This document shows positions 13,517 to 18,371 of a DNA stretch of 23,371 nucleotides, piece after piece. Both the position numbers and the translations under genes were made by a program. The stretch's first letter is position 1; every line of letters starts with the position of its first letter. Under the pieces are notes generated by a model that saw nothing but the letters and a program-made list of their open reading frames with translations, ran no database searches and was not told where the DNA came from. The stretch is from a virus, in IMG/VR virus record IMGVR_UViG_3300031975_000657, positions 1-23,371 of that record; one strand, given 5' to 3'.

Positions 13517-13915
13517 CTACCAGGTTTTCTCCTCTCTGAGAATTGGTCTTAGCAGCTTGGGGTCTATCTTAGGGACTGGTTTCTCTTTAGGTATCGCTAG
13601 TAGTCTGTGCCGTCTGACTCTCTTGCGAAAATTATCTTTGTCTTTGATATTCTCTAAGCCTACAACTATTCTATGAATTTCTTTGTATCTAGTCTTTTTG
13701 TCTCTGTCGAATAGCTCTACGTCTTGGCATAGAGTATAGTGTACGTCTCTCATAGCTAGTAAGTAGTCTATAATACTATCTAGCGTAGAGAATACTAATC
13801 TCTTATTTTGTGGCGTATAGAGATGCCATTTGTTTATAGAGTGTTCAATCTCGTAGACTGCAATCTCTCTAGTCTTGAGCTTTGTCTCTCTATATTTGTC
13901 TATGTAGGTTTTCAT
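13517..13915 (-). CDS. Hypothetical basic protein, 132 aa
   Basis: The longest frame begins at TTG 13945, but ATG 13915 has AAGGA 5 bases upstream and lies past a stem-loop, so I choose it. The protein begins MKTYIDKYRETKLKTREIAV, has a central aromatic region (INKWHLYTPQNKRLVFSTLD) and ends with a basic, proline-rich tail (RRHRLLAIPKEKPVPKIDPK). No catalytic motif or cysteine cluster was found. Its basic C-terminus would suit nucleic-acid binding. The gene follows two stem-loops that may mark the start of a separate transcript or reduce readthrough from the upstream gene. Confidence 0.65.
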   Translation of the reverse strand: MKTYIDKYRETKLKTREIAVYEIEHSINKWHLYTPQNKRLVFSTLDSIIDYLLAMRDVHYTLCQDVELFDRDKKTRYKEIHRIVVGLENIKDKDNFRKRVRRHRLLAIPKEKPVPKIDPKLLRPILREEKTW

Positions 13916-13944
13916 AGTATCCTTAGTTAGTTCTATATAACACA

Positions 13945-13971
13945 AAGGGCTAGAGTGCTAGTCTAGCCCTT
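13945..13971. terminator. 10-bp GC-containing stem-loop after the 120-aa gene
   Basis: AAGGGCTAGA (13945-13954) pairs perfectly with TCTAGCCCTT (13962-13971), loop of 7. On the minus strand it follows the stop of the 13998-14360 gene by 27 bases, but only TTTGTG follows, so termination may be partial. Confidence 0.5.
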
Positions 13972-13979
13972 AGAAAATT

Positions 13980-14002
13980 AATAGAGTGTTCTAGGCTCTA
14001 TT
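13980..14002. terminator. Second short stem-loop overlapping the stop of the 120-aa gene
   Basis: AATAGAG (13980-13986) pairs with CTCTATT (13996-14002), loop of 9. On the plus strand it is followed by TTTT, on the minus strand by AATTTTC. With the stronger stem next to it, it could act as a tandem terminator. Confidence 0.35.
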
Positions 14003-14360
14003 TTTTCAGTGCTTCCTCTTTAGGTTTTTTCGCTCCATTAATTCGAATTATAGCATCTTCCTCGTCAAAATCGAAGTTTGAACCGTGTTCTAATACGAAC
14101 TTGCTTAGAGCGTGTTCGGGGTTTTTCTTCATAAATTTATTTAGAAGAGTTTCAGCTCTTGAACCTTTAGCGACTATTTCGCCAGACTCTATTCGCTTAA
14201 AAGTATCTATTAATTTCGGATTCTTTACAGCGATATTTTCAAGAGTTAAACCAGCGTCTTGAAGCATTTCAATAGACGATTTAATATCCTCTATTGCTTG
14301 TTCATCCCATCGAATTGGCTTGTCTTGAGTCTTGTTAAGAGTCTCTGTTGAATTTGTCAT
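13998..14360 (-). CDS. Hypothetical protein behind the operator cluster, 120 aa
   Basis: The open frame extends to ATG 14510, but the extra part is made of the operator-like repeats and has low-complexity Ser/Asn/Lys content; ATG 14360 has AGGA 9 bases upstream, so I choose it. The product begins MTNSTETLNKTQDKPIRWDE and is helical (IEDIKSSIEMLQDAGLTLEN, then IDTFKRIESGEIVAKGSRAE), ending in an acidic FDFDEEDAIIRING and a Lys-rich tail. No HTH or enzyme motif is visible. Codon use is less AGA/TCT-dominated than in nearby genes. Its own operators upstream and stem-loops downstream make it look like an independently controlled unit, such as a moron or regulator. Confidence 0.65.
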   Translation of the reverse strand: MTNSTETLNKTQDKPIRWDEQAIEDIKSSIEMLQDAGLTLENIAVKNPKLIDTFKRIESGEIVAKGSRAETLLNKFMKKNPEHALSKFVLEHGSNFDFDEEDAIIRINGAKKPKEEALKK

Positions 14361-14426
14361 AGTATTATATCCTATTCTCTTTGTGTTATTGTTCTCGATT
14401 TTAACCCCCTCACTACCAAGAGCCTC

Positions 14427-14446
14427 TTGAGACTGATTCTCATTAG
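14427..14446. promoter_or_regulatory. Operator-like inverted repeat, copy 1
   Basis: Plus strand TTGAGACTGATTCTCATTAG; arms TGAGA/TCTCA around a 5-base centre. Lies between ATG 14510 and ATG 14360, in the leader of the 120-aa gene. Confidence 0.6.
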
Positions 14447-14454
14447 AGAGCTTA

Positions 14455-14474
14455 TTGAGACTGAGTCTCATTAG
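14455..14474. promoter_or_regulatory. Operator-like inverted repeat, copy 2
   Basis: Plus strand TTGAGACTGAGTCTCATTAG, the most symmetrical copy (GAGACT-GA-GTCTC core). It begins 28 bases after the start of copy 1. Confidence 0.6.
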
Positions 14475-14595
14475 CATTTTGTCACTCTTGGATTTATTGG
14501 GGGTTCTCATATATACGATAAGTTACATAGAATTTATATATAATGCAAGAAATTTATAGAGAAAATTTTTTTAGAGTTCGCCAGGCAGCTCTCTT

Positions 14596-14619
14596 GATAT
14601 TGAGACTCATTCTCATTAA
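14596..14619. promoter_or_regulatory. Operator-like inverted repeat, copy 3
   Basis: Shares 24 identical bases (GATATTGAGACTCATTCTCA then TTAA) with copy 4. Sits upstream of the 120-aa gene and its leader. Confidence 0.65.
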
Positions 14620-14639
14620 ATAGGCTTTTATGCTAGATC

Positions 14640-14663
14640 GATATTGAGACTCATTCTCATTAA
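14640..14663. promoter_or_regulatory. Operator-like inverted repeat, copy 4
   Basis: Identical to copy 3 across 24 bases, offset by 44 bases (about four helical turns). A degenerate fifth version lies at 14751-14770 (TTGCGACTCAGTATCAATAA). Confidence 0.65.
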
Positions 14664-14992
14664 GCATAATCCTGGATGTAGCACGTTACAAGTTACAAAA
14701 TTTTAACTATATAAAGCAAGTGTTTTAAAATGAGATTTTTTCAACTGAAATTGCGACTCAGTATCAATAAGCAGGGGAGGGGCTACGGCGGTAAAAAGAA
14801 ACGCACACAAAATGGTGCTATTTTTTACAATTTAGGAGTGTATTCTTGTAGTAGTATTAAAAGTAGGGTTACAATCAATAATAGATATAGCTCTATTTCG
14901 CTCAAATTTACCTCATTTTAGAGTTTTTTTAGTTTTTAGGTACATAACCATGCATATTAAAGTTTTGGGAGTAATTTAGGCGATCTACAAAT

Positions 14993-15142
14993 TTATATTT
15001 TTGACTTTTTTTCAACCTTTCTTTTTTTATCAAGTTGTATCTCTATATTATTACTGTTTATCCATTTCCCAAATATTTTTGTATAATTTTTTCTATACTT
15101 AGTATGGTTAGTTACTCTACTCTTGTCTCCTTTTCCGTTCAT
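14993..15142 (-). CDS. Small conserved phage protein of MNGKGDK type, 49 aa
   Basis: ATG 15142 has a strong GGAGG 5 bases upstream and the frame runs 49 codons to TAA 14993-14995. The product begins MNGKGDKSRVTNHTKYRKNY and continues TKIFGKW before a Lys-rich end. MNGKGDKxR...(Y/W)..IFG.K is a widely recurring small phage protein in my recollection; its function is unknown to me. It is the first gene behind the leftward early promoter (TSS about 15232), separated from it by an AT tract and a stem-loop leader. Strong SD, family-like start and position make it well supported despite its size. Confidence 0.75.
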   Translation of the reverse strand: MNGKGDKSRVTNHTKYRKNYTKIFGKWINSNNIEIQLDKKRKVEKKSKI

Positions 15143-15162
15143 AATGCCTCCAAATCTTTTTG

Positions 15163-15188
15163 CAAGTTATGTTAATAACTTGTTTTTT
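15163..15188 (+). terminator. Intrinsic-terminator-like stem-loop with T6, rightward
   Basis: CAAGTTAT (15163-15170), loop GTTA, ATAACTTG (15175-15182), then TTTTTT: a perfect 8-bp stem, 4-base loop and T-run on the plus strand. In the other direction it is a hairpin in the leader of the leftward early mRNA. The stem is AT-rich, so strength is moderate. Confidence 0.55.
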
Positions 15189-15218
15189 AATAATATATAT
15201 ATATATATATTATATATT
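15189..15218. repeat. AT-dinucleotide tract downstream of the leftward promoter
   Basis: Nearly pure TA/AT repeat. A comparable tract (8970-9003) lies at the matching place next to the other copy of the promoter arm. Confidence 0.6.
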
Positions 15219-15232
15219 TGACTAGTCTAGTT

Positions 15233-15271
15233 ACTTACAATATAAAGCTTATAAGGTCTTTTGTCAACAAG
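15233..15271. repeat. 39-bp promoter arm (copy 2, inverted relative to 8919-8957)
   Basis: 32 of 39 bases match the minus strand of 8957-8919 with no gap. Contains the leftward early promoter. Confidence 0.8.
15239..15267 (-). promoter_or_regulatory. Leftward early promoter
   Basis: Minus strand TTGACA (15267-15262), 17-bp spacer, TATATT (15244-15239), followed by GTAAGTA. Drives the 49-aa gene at 14993-15142 and probably genes beyond. Confidence 0.7.
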
Positions 15272-15282
15272 TATCTTACCAC

Positions 15283-15311
15283 TTGACAAGATTGTGTTTT
15301 AGAGTTATATT
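15283..15311 (+). promoter_or_regulatory. Rightward promoter giving a leaderless or nearly leaderless mRNA
   Basis: TTGACA (15283-15288), 17-bp spacer, TATATT (15306-15311). Only six bases separate the -10 box from ATG 15318, so the expected transcription start falls on or next to the start codon. Its -35 lies 15 bases from that of the divergent leftward promoter. Confidence 0.7.
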
Positions 15312-15317
15312 GAGTGT

Positions 15318-15512
15318 ATGGAAAATTATAAAAAGCAACACGCACGTCTACACTGTGCCAACTGGGATGCTGGTAAGTGTTTAGGTTGTGATATGAGGAC
15401 TGTAGAGAACAAGCTGGTATTACATATAGATTCTAAAAAAGAAAACAAAGACTGTGTTGTTGATAAAGGTTGTGGTTATTTTGATAGAGTAGTAATTCCA
15501 GGGATAGTATGA
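15318..15512 (+). CDS. Small cysteine-rich protein, 64 aa
   Basis: The product begins MENYKKQHARLHCANWDAGK and continues CLGCDMRTV, with further cysteines at about 46 and 52. The HCANWDxGxCLGC pattern recurs in small phage proteins as I recall and probably binds zinc. It is the first gene of the rightward unit, directly at its promoter, with no room for an SD, so translation may start on a leaderless mRNA. Its stop overlaps the next ATG (ATGA). Function unknown; a promoter-proximal metal-binding protein could be regulatory. Confidence 0.75.
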   Translation: MENYKKQHARLHCANWDAGKCLGCDMRTVENKLVLHIDSKKENKDCVVDKGCGYFDRVVIPGIV

Positions 15513-15724
15513 AAAAAGTAAACGCAAAGAAAATAAAGTTCCTAGAGAAAATAATAGACGATGTAATCGTTAGTTCCAATCGTTATAGAGGTTCTGGTAC
15601 GTATCATTCAGAGCCTATGTGGGGTTGGGGAAAGGAAGAGTCAAGTGAGAGAAAAAGAAGTGATCGATGCGATAGAGAAAGCATATCCAAAAATGATGAA
15701 GAGGTTCAACCAGATAACGGATGA
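15509..15724 (+). CDS. Hypothetical protein, 71 aa
   Basis: ATG 15509 is coupled to the previous stop by ATGA and has AGGGA upstream. The N-terminal part (MKKVNAKKIKFLEKIIDDVI) is a basic helix; a Gly/Trp-rich middle follows (RGSGTYHSEPMWGWGKEES), then a polar tail that shares its DNA with the start of the next gene (80-base overlap). The tail looks more like out-of-frame sequence than a folded domain. I see no known motif. It is real by coupling and spacing, but its C-terminus might be non-essential. Confidence 0.55.
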   Translation: MKKVNAKKIKFLEKIIDDVIVSSNRYRGSGTYHSEPMWGWGKEESSERKRSDRCDRESISKNDEEVQPDNG

Positions 15725-15995
15725 ACAATATAAATTATTCTGTAGAAAACAATATGACTATGGTAGCGGCAATATAACTTTAGGAGGAGACCTAGAGAGC
15801 GATGACGATAGAATGTTTGCTTTAACAGCTTTAGTTATAAGAATGAATGATAAAGTAAACAGATTAAAAAACATTATTGTAAAGCATAGAGGTAATAACG
15901 CTGTCGCAGATGAAACCTATCTAGACGCATTTCGTGATTTATCTATTTATGGTGTAATTGCTCAACTAGTATCTGAGAAAGAGTGGGGTAAATGA
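15645..15995 (+). CDS. DUF1599-like (Nmad1-type) protein, 116 aa
   Basis: GTG 15645 has AGGAAG about 7 bases upstream. The protein is all-helical with FCRKQYDYGSGNI, then FALTALVIRMNDKVNRLKNI and ETYLDAFRDLSIYGVIAQLV; the spacing of YG..NI, (I/L)R..DK..RL.N and D...DL..Y matches DUF1599, named nucleotide modification associated domain 1, as I know it. Members occur in phages and are predicted to act in nucleotide metabolism or modification, possibly with a MazG-like all-alpha fold, but biochemistry is thin. Neighbours (exonuclease, terminase) do not sharpen the role. Confidence 0.65.
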   Translation: MREKEVIDAIEKAYPKMMKRFNQITDEQYKLFCRKQYDYGSGNITLGGDLESDDDRMFALTALVIRMNDKVNRLKNIIVKHRGNNAVADETYLDAFRDLSIYGVIAQLVSEKEWGK

Positions 15996-16081
15996 GAAAG
16001 TTATACTATTTAGTGGAAGCCTTAATAATAAAAGGAATGTTAAAAATACTAAACATAGGTAAAAAAAATGAAATGGACTAA
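15992..16081 (+). CDS. Possible very short protein, 29 aa
   Basis: ATG 15992 overlaps the previous stop (ATGA) and the frame ends at TAA 16079-16081, inside the next gene by 14 bases. The product, beginning MRKLYYLVEALIIKGMLKIL, is hydrophobic and basic, compatible with a short membrane-associated helix. Coupling at both ends is the only support; it might be just a link for reinitiation. Confidence 0.35.
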   Translation: MRKLYYLVEALIIKGMLKILNIGKKNEMD

Positions 16082-17030
16082 TCAAGAAGTAAAAATACTT
16101 AAACAGTATTCAACTACTGCTAAAACTATGTCTGATATCCATAATGACTTGGCTGCTTTCGGTTACGACAGAACGTATAAGGCTGTAACTAGAAAAATAG
16201 AGTCAATGCGTTTAAACAAACCGTTTAAAAAGATGAATGTTGTTAACCTGCCTAAGATATTAATTTTAGATATTGAGACTACCCCTATAGCTGTGTGGGC
16301 TTGGAGCCTTGGAAAACAGTATGTTGGCCCGATGAGTATAATGAAAGACAAGAATAATAAGTCTATAGATTGGTATGTGCTTAGTTGGTCTGCAAAATGG
16401 TTGTATGATGATAAAGTTTTAAGCGATGTAGTAACACCTAAGGAAGCTAGGGATAGAGACGATAAAAGAATTATAAATTCTGTTTGGAAACTATTAGATC
16501 AAGCGGATATAGTAATTGCTCATAACGGAGACAAGTTTGATTTAAGAAAGTTAAAGGCAAGGTTTATTGCTAATGAAATGATACCACCTATGCCATATAA
16601 AACAATAGACACACTTAAAGTTGCAAGGAAAGAATTTGCATTTAGTTCTAATAAACAAGATTATATTACTAAGTTTTTAGGACTAGAAGAAAAGCTGGAT
16701 ACAGAGTTTCAACTTTGGTTGGATTGTATGAATGGAGATGAAAAGGCTTTGGAAAGAATGGAAAGATACAACAAAACAGATGTTATTGGTTTGGAAGAAA
16801 TGTATCTTAAGTTAAGACCATACATAAAAAATCATCCGAACATAGCTGTAATGATGGATGAAAATGTTTGCTCTGTTTGTGGTGGAGATTCTTTAATGGA
16901 GACTGGTAAATTCTATCATACTGGAGCAAGTAAATATCAAATATTTTACTGCGAAGGATGTATGTCTCCACATATTAGAAGTAAAAGTAATATGCTGCAA
17001 ACAAATGTTAACACTAGGTCTTCTTCTTGA
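16068..17030 (+). CDS. DEDD-type 3'-5' exonuclease with N-terminal DNA-binding and C-terminal zinc ribbon
   Basis: Residues 1-48 (WTNQEVKILKQYS... YKAVTRKIESM) resemble a Myb/GcrA-like HTH. The central RNase-H-fold nuclease shows ExoI LILDIETTP (Asp68, Glu70), ExoII IAHNGDKFDLRKL (Asp158) and ExoIII YNKTD (Tyr234, Asp238), so it is DEDDy. CSVC (268-271) and CEGC (295-298) form a C-terminal zinc ribbon. It could proofread or trim DNA ends; no DNA polymerase gene is seen in the window, so it may work with the host polymerase or recombination enzymes. The order HTH-DEDDy-ribbon suggests site or structure targeting. It precedes the terminase promoter. Confidence 0.85.
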   Translation: MKWTNQEVKILKQYSTTAKTMSDIHNDLAAFGYDRTYKAVTRKIESMRLNKPFKKMNVVNLPKILILDIETTPIAVWAWSLGKQYVGPMSIMKDKNNKSIDWYVLSWSAKWLYDDKVLSDVVTPKEARDRDDKRIINSVWKLLDQADIVIAHNGDKFDLRKLKARFIANEMIPPMPYKTIDTLKVARKEFAFSSNKQDYITKFLGLEEKLDTEFQLWLDCMNGDEKALERMERYNKTDVIGLEEMYLKLRPYIKNHPNIAVMMDENVCSVCGGDSLMETGKFYHTGASKYQIFYCEGCMSPHIRSKSNMLQTNVNTRSSS

Positions 17031-17055
17031 CTTTATGTGTAAAATCGCTTATATT
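17027..17055 (+). promoter_or_regulatory. Rightward promoter before the terminase genes
   Basis: TTGACT (17027-17032), 17-bp spacer ending ATCGCT, TATATT (17050-17055) followed by ATAT. The TCGCTTATATTATAT segment is identical to the promoter at 19943-19971. The transcript would begin right around ATG 17065. Confidence 0.7.
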
Positions 17056-17064
17056 ATATTATAG

Positions 17065-17832
17065 ATGATTACTCGTAAAATAAATAAGATTAATCATTTT
17101 ATATATAAAAATATAGAAGAGTTTAAGAGGTACAATCCCAATATAGATGTTAAATATAATTGGAGGGATGGTACCGAAGGTAACTGGGTAGTTTCAGATG
17201 ATGGTCAGGTTTGTCAAGTTCTGAAGCGAGGGAAGTTAAAAGCATCTGGGTCTGATAAAGTTATTAAAAATTATATCAGAGTACCTCTTGGAACTTTTGT
17301 GTGTACAGATAAAACTAAAATGGAAGGTGATCCTAGAAAAAATCTTTATTCGTTTGGATTGGCTGATACTAGTGCTTATAGACATAAGATTGAAAAAAAG
17401 AAAACTACTCAAAGAGAGTTTTTGTTTGCTCAATTTGTTGCAAAAGGTACTGATTTAGTAGACGCTTTTTTAAAAGCATATCCTACTGAAAATAAAAAGT
17501 ATGCTGAAAGTCAAGCTAAAATTTTATTAAAAGCAAAAAGGATACAAAAATTGATTAGAGAAGAAATAGATAAGGTTTTAGTGGATGCAGATATTACGCC
17601 TTTGTACTTGCTAGAGCAAATGAAATCAATAGTAGATGGTCAAGGCTCAAATGATAGAGATAAAATACAAGCTATTAAAACATTAATGCAAATAACTGGG
17701 ATGATGGATACTGAAAAAAGAACAGAGTCAGTAGCTGTATTCCAAGGTTTTACAAAGGAACAATTAGATGCCATCGGTTCAGGAGAAGTCAAACAAATTG
17801 CAAGCGCTGAAAGAGAAGTTGACATCAAGTAG
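17065..17832 (+). CDS. Terminase small subunit
   Basis: The 255-residue protein has a beta-rich N-terminal region (NWRDGTEGNWVVSDDGQVCQ and following) resembling an HNH/AP2-like or DNA-contact domain, then a helical segment TTQREFLFAQFVAKGTDLVD-AFLKAYP typical of small terminase HTH regions, and an oligomerisation-like helix region with ITPLYLLEQMKSIVDG and LMQITGMMD. It sits upstream of the large subunit, which supports recognition of the packaging site by this protein. ATG 17065 lies 10 bases after the promoter -10 box, so the leader is minimal. The N-terminal addition of about 110 residues is longer than usual. Confidence 0.8.
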   Translation: MITRKINKINHFIYKNIEEFKRYNPNIDVKYNWRDGTEGNWVVSDDGQVCQVLKRGKLKASGSDKVIKNYIRVPLGTFVCTDKTKMEGDPRKNLYSFGLADTSAYRHKIEKKKTTQREFLFAQFVAKGTDLVDAFLKAYPTENKKYAESQAKILLKAKRIQKLIREEIDKVLVDADITPLYLLEQMKSIVDGQGSNDRDKIQAIKTLMQITGMMDTEKRTESVAVFQGFTKEQLDAIGSGEVKQIASAEREVDIK

Positions 17833-17992
17833 CTGCAAACTTTGTGGGAATAGTTTATTTCCAAAATCTTACATAATACATAACTTAGAAAATAAAAAAT
17901 ACTACGTTGAATGTTTTAACTGTTTAACAGTTTATACACATAATTTAGAAATAAAGTACGTTGGTATGCCAGATGTTCACGGAGTAAGTTAA
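17768..17992 (+). CDS. Small zinc-ribbon protein, 74 aa
   Basis: Cysteine pairs CKLC and CFNC are separated by about 26 residues, giving a zinc ribbon in the second half (CKLCGNSLFPKSY... YYVECFNCLTVYTHNL). ATG 17768 puts 65 bases inside the small terminase gene; a TTG near 17818 would remove most of that overlap, but no convincing SD was seen for it. It ends just before the GGCT-like gene. It could modulate packaging or transcription; unassigned. Confidence 0.55.
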   Translation: MPSVQEKSNKLQALKEKLTSSSCKLCGNSLFPKSYIIHNLENKKYYVECFNCLTVYTHNLEIKYVGMPDVHGVS

Positions 17993-18026
17993 TTTGCTGT
18001 ATAACTATCAAAATCAAGAGGAAGCA

Positions 18027-18371
18027 ATGAAATTAGCTGTATATGGAACCCTTAGAGCTGGTTCTAAAAATACTGGTGTTGTAAAAAAATCTTCTTTGGT
18101 TTACCCAGGGCACGAAAGTTTTCCTGCGGTAATACAAAACGAAAAAGGTTCTGGAACTATAGTAGAAGTTCACGATGTGTCAGAAGAAGACTTAGTTAGA
18201 TATGATATGTATGAAGGAATAAGTTCTGGTCTATATAGAAGAGTTAAGGCTGAAGTAAGTATGGATGATGGTTCTAAAGAAAAAGCCTGGCTTTATGTAG
18301 CAGGAGACGAACTAATGCAAAGAAGTAATATGTTCAGAGTAATTCAAAGTGGGGATTGGTACAATAGATAA
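18027..18371 (+). CDS. Gamma-glutamylcyclotransferase-like (AIG2/GGCT fold) protein
   Basis: The frame is open from TTG 17994, but ATG 18027 has AAGAGGAAG 3-9 bases upstream and begins at the conserved start MKLAVYGTLRAGSKN, so I choose it (114 residues). YGTLR is the substrate-loop signature of the GGCT/AIG2 fold; RYDMYEG (about 58-64) holds the typical acid region, and KAWLYVAG forms the closing strand. The family breaks gamma-glutamyl amide links, releasing 5-oxoproline, or acts on related amines. In this phage, which also encodes an amidoligase and glutaminase, that chemistry is intriguing. It overlaps the large terminase start by 23 bases. Confidence 0.8.
   Translation: MKLAVYGTLRAGSKNTGVVKKSSLVYPGHESFPAVIQNEKGSGTIVEVHDVSEEDLVRYDMYEGISSGLYRRVKAEVSMDDGSKEKAWLYVAGDELMQRSNMFRVIQSGDWYNR

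Larger units (their letters stand above)
14511..14992. other. Non-coding control stretch, candidate operator/origin region
   Basis: About 480 bases without a gene I can support. It contains operator copies 3 and 4 and the degenerate fifth copy, a tandem GTTACAA pair (about 14685-14697), a local GC-rich patch (about 14771-14790) and otherwise AT-rich sequence. A 63-codon plus-strand frame at 14730-14921 has no SD and an unconvincing product. The repeats and flanking divergent promoters would also suit a replication origin. Confidence 0.45.

Noticed and set aside
14361-14510. N-terminal extension of the 120-aa protein from ATG 14510
   Set aside because: It is composed of operator repeats and has no SD at 14510, while ATG 14360 has AGGA at good spacing.
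14427-14663. Repeats as a CRISPR array
   Set aside because: Spacings of 28, 145 and 44 bases are irregular, the units are near-palindromic operators and there are no Cas genes (the Cas4-like nuclease belongs to a recombination set).
14730-14921. 63-codon plus-strand frame
   Set aside because: No SD, low-complexity product without any motif, lies within the repeat-bearing control region and opposite to both neighbours.
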